DNA of 64,000 nucleotides from Arthrobacter sp. AQ5-05 (GTDB lineage: Bacteria > Actinomycetota > Actinomycetes > Actinomycetales > Micrococcaceae). Of the stretch, positions 26,434 to 34,485 are shown piece by piece. Under the pieces are notes generated by a model. The model worked only from the letters and a program-made list of their open reading frames with translations, made no database searches and was not told the origin of the DNA. How positions within the stretch are numbered: the stretch's first letter is position 1; every line of letters starts with the position of its first letter. Position numbers and translations under genes: made by a program. The DNA lies in NCBI RefSeq assembly GCF_003287975.1, contig NZ_QMKQ01000017.1, positions 25,705-89,704 of the forward strand. The letters run 5' to 3'.

Positions 26434-27327
26434 ATGAGCATCCGCTACGAATCCGGCATCGACCTCGACGCTGTCACCGCGATCGACATGCACGTGCACC
26501 TCGAGGTCGACGAGTGCGGGCACAAGGCCATGCCCGAGGACCTCTTCGAGGCCTCTGCCGCGTACTTCAAGTCCGCGGAGCGCACTCCCTCGGTGGACCG
26601 CATCGCGCAGGTCTACCGCGAGGCGAAGATGGCAGCGGTGCTTTTCACCGTCGATGCCCGTACCGCGCTGGGCCATCTGCCGAACTCGATCGACGACCTG
26701 GTGGCCGGGGCCGTACGCAACAACGACGTGCTGATCCCCTTCGGTTCGGTGGACCCGCGCACCGGCCCGGCCGCAATCACCGAGGCCCGCCGCCAGGCCG
26801 AGGACCTTGGGGTGCGGGGCTTCAAGTTCCACCCCTCGCTGCAGGGCTTCGATCCCTCCGGTGGGGAGTTCCACCCGCTGTGGGCGGCGCTTGAGGAGCT
26901 CGGACTGCCGTGCATCTTCCACACCGGGCAAAACGGCATGGGCGCCGGGCTACCCGGTGGACGCGGCATCAAGCTGCGCTACTCCAATCCGCTGCTGCTC
27001 GACGACGTGGCCGCGGACTTCCCGGGGCTCACGATCATCATGGCCCACCCCTCGGTGCCGTGGCAGGACGAGGCGAACTCGATCGCCACGCACAAGGCGA
27101 ACGTGTTCATCGACCTTTCGGGCTGGAGCCCGAAGTACTTCCCGGCATCCCTGGTGAAGATGAGCAACAACGTGCTCTCCACCAAGGTGCTCTTCGGCAC
27201 CGACTACCCGTTGATCGCCCCGGAAAAGTGGCTCGGCGCCTTCGCCGAATTGCCGCTGAGGGACGGAGTCCGACCGCTGATCCTCAAGGACAACGCGGTG
27301 CGGGTGCTGGGACTGGGCAGGCCATGA
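26434..27327 (+). CDS. amidohydrolase-family metal-dependent hydrolase
   Basis: 297 residues from the ATG at 26434; a GTG at 26425 is an alternative. Metal-binding motifs of the amidohydrolase-2 group: DMHVHLE (HxH) near residue 16, GFKFHPS, IFHTGQNG, MAHPSVP and GTDYPL. Relatives include ACMSD-type decarboxylases and CouO, the metal-dependent hydrolase of the Rhodococcus hydroxycinnamate pathway. Here it would act on the 3-keto-arylpropionyl-CoA or a product of it. It lies 19 bases after the SDR gene and overlaps the next gene by ATGA. Confidence 0.72.
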   Translation: MSIRYESGIDLDAVTAIDMHVHLEVDECGHKAMPEDLFEASAAYFKSAERTPSVDRIAQVYREAKMAAVLFTVDARTALGHLPNSIDDLVAGAVRNNDVLIPFGSVDPRTGPAAITEARRQAEDLGVRGFKFHPSLQGFDPSGGEFHPLWAALEELGLPCIFHTGQNGMGAGLPGGRGIKLRYSNPLLLDDVAADFPGLTIIMAHPSVPWQDEANSIATHKANVFIDLSGWSPKYFPASLVKMSNNVLSTKVLFGTDYPLIAPEKWLGAFAELPLRDGVRPLILKDNAVRVLGLGRP

Positions 27328-28511
27328 CCGACTTCTATCCCAGCGACCAGTACGGCTTTGCCCGGCTGCTGACCGGTGCCGAGCGCGCGGCGCTGCTGCG
27401 CCTGCGCTCTGTGCTGGATACGCACGTGCGCCCGGTTCTCAACGACTTTTGGGACCGTGGGGAATTCCCCGAATCGATCATCGAGCCGCTGGTGGGCCTG
27501 GACTTGATGCGGCCGGCCGAGGTGCTGGCCGCCGGCGAGACGGTCCGCGGCCTCTTTGGCGGCTTCAGGAACTTCGAGCTGGCTCGTGTCGATGCCTCGG
27601 TCGTGACCTTCTACAACGCCCAGTCCGGGCTCTTCCGCACCACGGTGAATCTGGGTGGCAGTGCGGAGCAGGTAGCCGAGCTGGACCCGCGCATCGCCTC
27701 CTATGAATACAAGGGCGTCTTCGCGCTCACCGAGCCGGAACATGGCTCGGACATTGCCGGGGGTCTGGCCACCTCGGCAACCTTCGAGCAGGGTCCCGAG
27801 GGGGGAGCCTGGGTCATCAACGGGGCCAAGCGCTGGATCGGGGGTGCCGCCCAGGCCGACGTGTTGGCGGTCTTTGCCCGCGACACCGCCGATGCCAAGG
27901 TCAAATGCTTCCTGGTGCCCACGAACGCGACGGGCGTCAAGCTGAGCAAGATCGAACGCAAGACATCCTTGCGGATCATGCAGAACGCCGACATCGAGCT
28001 CACGGACGTCCGCGTGCCGGAATCGGGGCGCCTGGGCAACATCAACTCATTCGCCGACGTTGCCGCCTGCCTGCGCAACATGCGCTCGGACGTCGCCTGG
28101 ATCGCCGCCGGAGCGGCCGCCGGCGCCTACGAGGCGGCGTTGAAATACGTCACCGAGCGCCACCAGTTCGGCAAGCCACTGGCGTCCTTTCAGCTGATCC
28201 AGGAGAAGCTCGCCACGATGCTCACCAACGTGACCGCCTCCCTGGCCATGGTGGTCAGCCTGACCCAGGCGCAGGACGAAGGCATCTACAAGGACGAGAA
28301 CTCGGCCATGGCCAAGATGTTCACCGCCCGCATGCTCCGGGAGACCGCAGCCCTGGCACGGGAGGTCTGCGGGGGCAACGGCATCGTGCTCGACTACGAC
28401 GTCGCCCGCTTCCATGCCGACGCCGAGGCCATCTATTCCTACGAGGGCACCGACGAGATCAATGCATTGATCCTTGGCCGGGCGATCACCGGCATCGGGG
28501 CCTTCCGCTAA
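27324..28511 (+). CDS. acyl-CoA dehydrogenase (glutaryl-CoA dehydrogenase-like)
   Basis: 395 residues, an FAD flavoprotein. FALTEPEHGSDIAG is the FAD/acyl-binding motif, ERHQFGKPLASFQLIQEKLA the central helix and YEGTDEINALILGRAITG the C-terminal segment with the catalytic Glu, the placement seen in glutaryl-CoA dehydrogenase. The start overlaps the amidohydrolase stop. In this operon it may introduce the alpha-beta double bond in dihydro-arylpropionyl-CoA, letting saturated phenylpropanoids join the pathway. This role is inferred. Confidence 0.85.
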   Translation: MTDFYPSDQYGFARLLTGAERAALLRLRSVLDTHVRPVLNDFWDRGEFPESIIEPLVGLDLMRPAEVLAAGETVRGLFGGFRNFELARVDASVVTFYNAQSGLFRTTVNLGGSAEQVAELDPRIASYEYKGVFALTEPEHGSDIAGGLATSATFEQGPEGGAWVINGAKRWIGGAAQADVLAVFARDTADAKVKCFLVPTNATGVKLSKIERKTSLRIMQNADIELTDVRVPESGRLGNINSFADVAACLRNMRSDVAWIAAGAAAGAYEAALKYVTERHQFGKPLASFQLIQEKLATMLTNVTASLAMVVSLTQAQDEGIYKDENSAMAKMFTARMLRETAALAREVCGGNGIVLDYDVARFHADAEAIYSYEGTDEINALILGRAITGIGAFR

Positions 28512-28585
28512 GGAGGGTTCCGGCACCACCGGATCCTTATTCAAACACGCCAATACAAACCGCATCACTTAGAGGAGTACCCATC

Positions 28586-29041
28586 ATGGGCCAGACAGTT
28601 CTTTCGTACGAGCAGCTCGCCACCGCGGCCGGCACCGACCTGGGGTACAGCGATTTCCGCACCGTCACCCAGGACCAGGTCAACACGTTTGCCGATGCGA
28701 CCGACGACCACCAGTGGATCCACACCGACCCGGAAAAGGCCAAGGACGGCCCCTTCGGCGGACCGATCGCCCACGGATACCTCTCGCTGAGCCTGCAGAT
28801 CGCCTTCTGGTCCGAGCTCTTCGACGTCACCGGCGTCTCCACCCGCGTGAACTACGGGCTGGACAAGGTCCGCTTTCCTTCGCCGGTGCCGGTGGGCGCG
28901 CGGATCCGCATGAAAGCGCAGATCGCCGAGGTCGAAGAGGTCAAGGGCGGCTACCAGATCGCTGTCGACCAGGTCGTCGAGGTCGAGGGCGCACCGAAGC
29001 CCGCCGTGGTGTCGCGCGGCATCTACCGCTTCTACGCCTAG
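28586..29041 (+). CDS. MaoC-family enoyl-CoA hydratase
   Basis: 151 residues, a hotdog-fold MaoC protein. The hydratase-2 motif is clear: TFADATDDHQWIH with the catalytic Asp and His, then GPIAHGYLSLSL. The ATG at 28586 has AGAGGAG eight bases upstream. It would hydrate an aryl-acryloyl-CoA to the 3-hydroxy form, the step before the SDR at the start of the operon. It follows the acyl-CoA dehydrogenase by 74 bases and ends before a hairpin terminator. Confidence 0.85.
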   Translation: MGQTVLSYEQLATAAGTDLGYSDFRTVTQDQVNTFADATDDHQWIHTDPEKAKDGPFGGPIAHGYLSLSLQIAFWSELFDVTGVSTRVNYGLDKVRFPSPVPVGARIRMKAQIAEVEEVKGGYQIAVDQVVEVEGAPKPAVVSRGIYRFYA

Positions 29042-29065
29042 GATCCAGCAAAAAGTCGGGCGCCC

Positions 29066-29088
29066 GCCGGGGATGTTCCCGGCCTTTT
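29066..29088 (+). terminator. terminator after the MaoC operon
   Basis: GCCGGG-N6-CCCGGC followed by CTTTTGCCG, 25 bases after the MaoC stop. The stem extends inward by one G-T and one A-T pair. Confidence 0.6.
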
Positions 29089-29115
29089 GCCGTTTCGGCG
29101 CAAGGCTGCCGGCTC

Positions 29116-29133
29116 GAATGTGGCGTCACATTC
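29116..29133. promoter_or_regulatory. perfect dyad upstream of binding-protein promoter
   Basis: GAATGTG-GCGT-CACATTC, perfect 7-bp inverted repeat. It lies about 32 bases upstream of a probable -35 element and shares the TGTGGC...TCACA core with a second imperfect dyad at 29199-29216. Confidence 0.5.
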
Positions 29134-29164
29134 AACCGGGCCAGGCGCACAAAAGTGACAACTA

Positions 29165-29193
29165 TTGATTTTTTCAATGATTGTGCTTAGATT
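29165..29193 (+). promoter_or_regulatory. probable sigma70 promoter of binding-protein/CoA ligase unit
   Basis: TTGATT (29165-29170) and TAGATT (29188-29193) are separated by 17 bases in an AT-rich patch. The first gene starts at 29273. This is among the better -35/-10 pairs in the window. Confidence 0.5.
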
Positions 29194-29198
29194 GTCAT

Positions 29199-29216
29199 AT
29201 GTGGCAGGGGTCACAT
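29199..29216. promoter_or_regulatory. second dyad overlapping the predicted start site
   Basis: ATGTG-N8-CACAT, flanked by further matching bases (TCAT...ATGA), just after the -10 element. Together with the perfect dyad at 29116 it brackets the promoter, as expected for repression by a two-site regulator. Confidence 0.4.
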
Positions 29217-29272
29217 GATCTCGCGGTTGGGGCGCAGATGCCCGGCCCATCATTTTTCACCAAGGAGCATCC

Positions 29273-30274
29273 ATGAAGAAGCGTTTATCCACCATCCTCG
29301 CCGGGGCATCGATTGCGGCTCTCGCGCTGACCGGGTGTGGCCAGGGTTCGCCCTCGGGCTCCGCCGCCTCGGATACCGGTGCCGCTGCCTCCGGCTCCGG
29401 CTCCGGCGGACTGACCAAGGTTGTCGTCGGCGTCCTGCCGATAGCACCGTCAGTCGCCGTGAAATACGGAATCGACAAGGGCATCTTCGAAAAGCACGGA
29501 CTCGACGTGGAACTCACCACCAGCTCCGCCGGTGCGGCCATGCTTCCAGCCGTCTCCACCGGCGACCTGAACTTCGCCGTCGGCAACCCGCTCTCGGTGC
29601 TGACCGCGGTCGACAAGGGCCTGGACATGAAAATCGTCTCGGGCTACTCCGACTCCAAGGCCGAGGGGGACGACATCAACGGAGTGGTCGTGCGTGCCGA
29701 TTCGGGCATCAAGGACTTTGCCGACCTGGCCGGCAAAACCACCTCGGTGAACGCGCTGAAGACCCAGGGCGACCTGACCATCATGGAATCCGCCGCGATC
29801 GACGGAGGGGACTCGGGTGCCTTGAAGTTCTCCGAGATGCCGTTCCCGGACATGGAAGCCCAGCTCGACCGCGGGAACATGGACGCCATCTGGCTCCCGG
29901 AACCGTTCCTGTCCAAGGCGCTGGCCAACCCGGACAACGCACTGCTCGGCTACCCGAACCAGAAGGCCATCCCCGGCCTGCCGACCATGGTCAGCTTCAC
30001 CAGCGGCAAGTTCGCCCAGGAGAAGCCCGAAATCGTCGCAGACTTCAAGGCAGCGATGACCGAGACACTCGCGGCCGCCGAAGGCGACCAGGCCGGGGCC
30101 AAGGCCCTGCTGCCCGAATTCATGAAGATGGACGCCAAGGTGGCCGAGAACCTGAAGATGGAAACCTGGGACGGCGTGGTGCCCAGCGACCAGCTCGCCA
30201 AGCTGGCCGAGCTGGCCGCCAAGCTGAAGTTCCTCTCCAAGGCACCCGACGTCGCGGCCATGACCGTCAAGTAG
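29273..30274 (+). CDS. ABC transporter substrate-binding lipoprotein (NMT1/SsuA-like), copy 1
   Basis: 333 residues. Signal peptide ends in the lipobox LTGC (Cys22), then a Gly/Ser-rich linker. VVGVLPIAPSVAVKYGIDKG and AMLPAVSTGDLNFAVGN are typical of the NitT/TauT solute-receptor fold. It probably binds an aromatic acid or related anion outside the cell and passes it to the permeases at 32876-34485. It is separated from the CoA ligase by a hairpin and is one of three paralogues in 8 kb. Confidence 0.82.
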   Translation: MKKRLSTILAGASIAALALTGCGQGSPSGSAASDTGAAASGSGSGGLTKVVVGVLPIAPSVAVKYGIDKGIFEKHGLDVELTTSSAGAAMLPAVSTGDLNFAVGNPLSVLTAVDKGLDMKIVSGYSDSKAEGDDINGVVVRADSGIKDFADLAGKTTSVNALKTQGDLTIMESAAIDGGDSGALKFSEMPFPDMEAQLDRGNMDAIWLPEPFLSKALANPDNALLGYPNQKAIPGLPTMVSFTSGKFAQEKPEIVADFKAAMTETLAAAEGDQAGAKALLPEFMKMDAKVAENLKMETWDGVVPSDQLAKLAELAAKLKFLSKAPDVAAMTVK

Positions 30275-30300
30275 TACCGACACCAACGTTCCAAGAAGGT

Positions 30301-30322
30301 GTGCCGGCCACCCGGCCGGCAC
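30301..30322 (+). other. intercistronic hairpin between binding protein and CoA ligase
   Basis: GTGCCGGCC-ACCC-GGCCGGCAC, a perfect 9-bp stem with no T-tract. It starts 26 bases after the binding-protein stop and ends 15 bases before the CoA-ligase start. Such hairpins often protect the upstream message or attenuate downstream expression, giving high binding-protein and lower enzyme levels. Confidence 0.55.
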
Positions 30323-30337
30323 ACGGGAAAGGCACCC

Positions 30338-31882
30338 ATGCTCAACCAAGGCCTCGGCGGCTGGATCCACAAGCGCCGCGTCAAGTCGCAGGACCACGCG
30401 GCCGTCATCGAGGGGGAAAAGTCCCTGGGCTACGCGCAGTTGGCGTCCCGCGTGGACAAACTGGCCAACGCGCTTCGCTCGCTGGGCGTGGCCAAGGGCA
30501 ACCGCGTGGCCTACCTGGGCAACAACCACTCCGCCTTCCTGGAGACGCTCTTTGCCTGCGGCGGCATCGGCGCCATCTTCGTGCCGCTCAACACGCGGCT
30601 GACAGCGCGTGAACTGAACTACGCGTTGAACGACTCGGGCAGCACCGTGATCATCAACCCTGTCTCCTTCGACGACCTGGCGCTGGCGGCCATGGTTGAT
30701 AGCCCGGTGGAGCACCATCTGGTGCTCGATGACGAGCCCCGGGCCGACTCGGCCTACGAGCGTGCACTGGATGCGGCGGATTCCGGATACCAGGATATCG
30801 CCGTGGACCACGAGGATCCGGCCATCATCTTGTACACCTCCGGGACCACCGGCCGGCCCAAGGGTGCAGTGCTGACGCACGGGAACATGACCTGGAATGC
30901 CCTGAACGTCCTGGTCGACTACGACGTGACCAGCGATGCCAGGGCCCTGATGATCGCCCCGATGTTCCACGTGGCCTCGCTGGGCATGGGCGCGTTGCCG
31001 ACGCTGCTCAAGGGTGGAACCCTGGTGCTCCAGGACCGTTTCGAGCCTTCTTCGGTGCTCGCGGCGATCGAGCGCCACTCGATCACCTCGCTCTCCGGGG
31101 TCCCCACCACCTACCAGATGCTGGCCGAGCACCCCGCATGGGCCGGCACCGACATTTCCTCGCTGCGCATGCTCACCTGTGGCGGATCCGCGGTTCCGAC
31201 GCGTGTTCTCGAGGCCTACGAAAAACGCGGTCTGGGATTCTCGGGAGGCTACGGGATGACAGAAACCGCACCGGGAGCCACCTCCCTGCAGGCCGAACGC
31301 TCCCGTTCCAAGGCCGGTTCGGCCGGGCTGGCACATTTCTTCACCGACGTCATGGTTGTCGACCCCGCAGGCGCCCGGCTGCCGGCCGGACAGGCCGGCG
31401 AGATCCTGATCTCGGGCCCGAACGTGATCAAGGAATACTGGCAGCTTCCGGAGGCCAGCAAGGCGGCCTTCATCGACGGACACTGGTTCCGTTCCGGGGA
31501 CGTGGGGTACCTGGATGACGAGGGCTTCCTCTATATTTCCGACCGGCTCAAGGACCTGATCATCTCGGGCGGCGAAAACATCTACCCGGCCGAGGTGGAA
31601 CAGGCCATCATGGAGCTTGCGGGCGTGGCCTCGGTGGCCGTCATCGGTGTCCCGGACGAAAAATGGGGAGAGGTGCCGCGGGCCGTCGTGGTCCCGGTGG
31701 AAGGCGCGGCCATCACCGAGTCCGATATCAAGGAACACCTGGCCGGACGCCTGGCCAAATACAAGATCCCCCGCTCCGTGGTGCTCACGGACGATTTCCC
31801 GCGCACCGCCAGCGGCAAGATCCGCAAGACCGACTTGCGCAAGACCTTCGGCGGGACGACCCCGCCGGTACCCACCAGCTAA
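30338..31882 (+). CDS. acyl/aryl-CoA ligase (AMP-forming)
   Basis: 514 residues of the adenylate-forming family. P-loop-like YTSGTTGRPKGAVLTHGNM, GYGMTETAP, the hinge GDVGYLDDEGFLYISDRLKD, and the catalytic Lys in RTASGKIRK are all present. Start at 30338 follows GGGAAAGG. In context it probably activates a hydroxycinnamate or phenylpropanoate as the CoA thioester for the MaoC/SDR/amidohydrolase operon; long- or short-chain fatty acids cannot be excluded. Confidence 0.85.
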   Translation: MLNQGLGGWIHKRRVKSQDHAAVIEGEKSLGYAQLASRVDKLANALRSLGVAKGNRVAYLGNNHSAFLETLFACGGIGAIFVPLNTRLTARELNYALNDSGSTVIINPVSFDDLALAAMVDSPVEHHLVLDDEPRADSAYERALDAADSGYQDIAVDHEDPAIILYTSGTTGRPKGAVLTHGNMTWNALNVLVDYDVTSDARALMIAPMFHVASLGMGALPTLLKGGTLVLQDRFEPSSVLAAIERHSITSLSGVPTTYQMLAEHPAWAGTDISSLRMLTCGGSAVPTRVLEAYEKRGLGFSGGYGMTETAPGATSLQAERSRSKAGSAGLAHFFTDVMVVDPAGARLPAGQAGEILISGPNVIKEYWQLPEASKAAFIDGHWFRSGDVGYLDDEGFLYISDRLKDLIISGGENIYPAEVEQAIMELAGVASVAVIGVPDEKWGEVPRAVVVPVEGAAITESDIKEHLAGRLAKYKIPRSVVLTDDFPRTASGKIRKTDLRKTFGGTTPPVPTS

Positions 31883-31898
31883 GGATTCATGACGACCC

Positions 31899-32879
31899 AT
31901 GAAAAACAGACTCACACTCGCAGTGGCCGCCTTGGGGATTCTCGCACTGAGCGCATGCGGCTCGGGCTCGCCCAGCGGCGAGACCGCCGGCACCGCCCCC
32001 GAATCCGGCGGCGCCGGCCTGGAAAAGATCACCGTCGGCGTGATCCCGATCGTGGACACCGCCCCGATCTTCCTGGGCGACTCCAAGGGCTTCTTCGAGG
32101 CCGAGGGCCTGGACCTGGACATCCAGACCGCCACCGGCGGCTCGGCCATCGTGCCGGGGATCCAGTCCGGAAGCTACGACTTCGCCTTCTCCAACTACGT
32201 CTCGCTCATGGTCGCCAACGACAAGGGCCTGAGCATGAAGGTCGTTGCCAACGGCGTGACCACCTCCGGGAACAAGGACGGGGACTTCGGTGCCGTGGTG
32301 GTCCCGAAGGACTCCCCGATCAAGTCCCCCAAGGACCTGGCAGGCAAGAAGGTCTCGGTGAACAACCTTTCCAATATCGGAGACATCACCGTTTCGCAGG
32401 TCGTCAAGGATGACGGCGGGGACCCGAGCACCGTCGACTTCGTCGAGGTTCCGTTCCCCGATGCCCCGGCGGCCCTGGAAAACGGCATCGTGGATGCCGC
32501 CTGGATCCTCGATCCCTTCCTGGTCCAGGCCAAGGGCGACGGTGCGCGGGTCGTGAGCAACAACTTCTCCGACTTCGATCCGGAACTGGACATCGCCGGC
32601 TACTTCACCTCTGCAGCGAAGGTTGCGGCGGAACCGGAGCTGACGGCCAAGTTCCAGCGCGCCATGAACAAGTCGCTGGAATACGCCAACGAGAACCCGG
32701 AGGAGGTCCGCGACATCGTGGGCACCTACACCAAGATCGACGAGGAAACCCGCGCCAAGCTGGTGCTGCCGCGCTACCGCGTGGAGATCAACGGCGAGGC
32801 CGCGAAGAAGCTCGGCGAGGCGGCGCAGGAGTTCGACGCCATCAGCAAGCCGGTTGACCTCGAGGCGCTGTTGCCATGA
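31899..32879 (+). CDS. ABC transporter substrate-binding lipoprotein, copy 2
   Basis: 326 residues with lipobox LSAC (Cys20). GVIPIVDTAPIFLGDSKGFF and SAIVPGIQSGSYDFAFSNYV closely parallel copy 3 at 37118. It overlaps the first permease by four bases, so it is the cognate receptor of this ABC operon. It lies 16 bases after the CoA ligase. Confidence 0.84.
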   Translation: MKNRLTLAVAALGILALSACGSGSPSGETAGTAPESGGAGLEKITVGVIPIVDTAPIFLGDSKGFFEAEGLDLDIQTATGGSAIVPGIQSGSYDFAFSNYVSLMVANDKGLSMKVVANGVTTSGNKDGDFGAVVVPKDSPIKSPKDLAGKKVSVNNLSNIGDITVSQVVKDDGGDPSTVDFVEVPFPDAPAALENGIVDAAWILDPFLVQAKGDGARVVSNNFSDFDPELDIAGYFTSAAKVAAEPELTAKFQRAMNKSLEYANENPEEVRDIVGTYTKIDEETRAKLVLPRYRVEINGEAAKKLGEAAQEFDAISKPVDLEALLP

Positions 32880-33715
32880 CCCAGGCGACCGAACCATCCA
32901 CGCGTGCCGCGGCGAAGGCCAAGGCCTCCCGCCTGCCGTCCAAGGGCCTGCCGAAGTGGGTGCTGGGTCTCATTGGCATCGTGGTGTTCCTGGGGTTCTG
33001 GGAATTGATGCCGGCCCTGGGCGTGGTGCAGGCCAAGTACCTGCCTCCGGCCTCCGAGGTCATCGCGGCCCTGGCCACCGACCTGGGGCTGACGGCGTTC
33101 TGGGTGGCCGTGGGAGACACGATGGCCGCCTGGGCCATCGGCCTGGCGATCGCCGTGGCCGCGGCGCTGGTGCTGGGCCTGGTGATCGGCATGTCGCCGT
33201 TCCTGCGGCGCTTCACCAACTCGACCATCGAGTTCCTGCGCCCGATCCCGTCGGTGGCGCTGATCCCGCTGGCGGTGCTGCTCTTTGGCATCAAGATCGA
33301 GTCCTCGCTGCTGCTGATCGTCTATGCCTGCTTCTGGCAGGTGCTGATCCAGGTGCTTTACGGGGTGGCGGACGTGGACAACGTGGCGATGCAGACGGCT
33401 AGGTCCTACGGCTTCTCCTACGCGCAGCGGGTGCGGGACGTCGTGTTCCCCACGATGCTGCCGTACCTGATGACCGGGATCCGGCTGGCCGCCTCGGTGG
33501 CGCTGATCCTGGCGATCACCGCGGAGCTGCTGATCGGCTCCCCGGGGCTGGGCAAGGAGATCGCCCTGGCGCAGTCCGGCGGCGCGATTTCCGGGATGTA
33601 TGCGTTGATCCTGGCCACCGGGTTCCTGGGGGTCGCGATCAACGGGGTCACCCGGGTGGTTGAGAAACGGGTGCTGTCCTGGCACCCGTCGGTTCGCGGG
33701 GAGGCGACGGCATGA
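32876..33715 (+). CDS. ABC transporter permease (SsuC/TauC type), subunit 1
   Basis: 279 residues, about 6 membrane segments after a cytoplasmic N-terminus. The docking EAA-type loop reads QTARSYGFSYAQRVRDVVFP. FLRPIPSVALIPLAVLLFG is typical of the nitrate/sulfonate/taurine importer permeases. Start overlaps copy 2 of the binding protein and its stop overlaps the next permease (ATGA at 33712). Confidence 0.86.
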   Translation: MTQATEPSTRAAAKAKASRLPSKGLPKWVLGLIGIVVFLGFWELMPALGVVQAKYLPPASEVIAALATDLGLTAFWVAVGDTMAAWAIGLAIAVAAALVLGLVIGMSPFLRRFTNSTIEFLRPIPSVALIPLAVLLFGIKIESSLLLIVYACFWQVLIQVLYGVADVDNVAMQTARSYGFSYAQRVRDVVFPTMLPYLMTGIRLAASVALILAITAELLIGSPGLGKEIALAQSGGAISGMYALILATGFLGVAINGVTRVVEKRVLSWHPSVRGEATA

Positions 33716-34485
33716 AAATCCTGAAATCCTTCGGCTACCTGCTGGGGTTGCCGCTGATCCTGCTGGCCTGGTGGTGGCTGGCGACCTCCGGGGCACCGAA
33801 CTTCTTCGTGCCCACCCCGGCCAAGCTCCTGACGACCTTCGTCGAGACCTGGTTCGGGGAGCGGATGCTCACCGACGTGCTGCCCAGCATCATGCGCCTG
33901 GTCGTGGGGGTGCTGGCCGCCATCGTGCTGGGCATCGTGCTGGGGCTGGCCGTGGGCCTGAACCGCACGCTGCGGGCGGTGACCGAGCCGGTGTTCGAGT
34001 TCTTCCGGGCGCTGCCGCCGCCGGTGCTGGTTCCGGTGCTGATGCTGCTGGTGGGCATCAACGACGGGATGAAGGTCGCGGTGATCATCTCCGGCTGCAT
34101 CTGGCCGGTGCTGCTGAACACCATCGAGGGCGTGCGCTCCATCGACCCGGTGCAAAACGAGACCTCCCGGTCCTACGGGATCACCGGGTTTTCCCGGATC
34201 CGCTACCAGATCCTGCCCTCGGCGACCCCGACGATCATGGCCGGGGTGCGCCAGGCGCTGTCGATCGGGCTGATCCTGATGGTCATCTCCGAGATGTTCG
34301 CCTCGTCCTCCGGGCTGGGGTTCACGATCGTGCAATTCCAGCGGTCCTTCGCGGTCCCGGAGATGTGGTCCGGCATCGTGGTCCTGGGGCTGATCGGCGT
34401 GGCCCTGTCCTTTATTTTCCAATGGGTCCAAAGGCGCGTGCTGCGCTGGTACCACGGCCTGAAAGAGGTTGAAAATGCAGTCTGA
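33712..34485 (+). CDS. ABC transporter permease (SsuC/TauC type), subunit 2
   Basis: 257 residues. FFRALPPPVLVPVLMLLVG and the docking loop ETSRSYGITGFSRIRYQILP parallel the neighbouring permease, so the transporter is likely a heterodimer of membrane subunits. Most family members use one homodimeric permease. Stop overlaps the ATPase start by 11 bases. Confidence 0.86.
   Translation: MKILKSFGYLLGLPLILLAWWWLATSGAPNFFVPTPAKLLTTFVETWFGERMLTDVLPSIMRLVVGVLAAIVLGIVLGLAVGLNRTLRAVTEPVFEFFRALPPPVLVPVLMLLVGINDGMKVAVIISGCIWPVLLNTIEGVRSIDPVQNETSRSYGITGFSRIRYQILPSATPTIMAGVRQALSIGLILMVISEMFASSSGLGFTIVQFQRSFAVPEMWSGIVVLGLIGVALSFIFQWVQRRVLRWYHGLKEVENAV

Noticed and set aside
29450..32149. A nearly 900-codon minus-strand frame across the binding proteins and CoA ligase
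   Set aside because: It is the shadow of three functional plus-strand genes with lipoprotein signals and ligase motifs.
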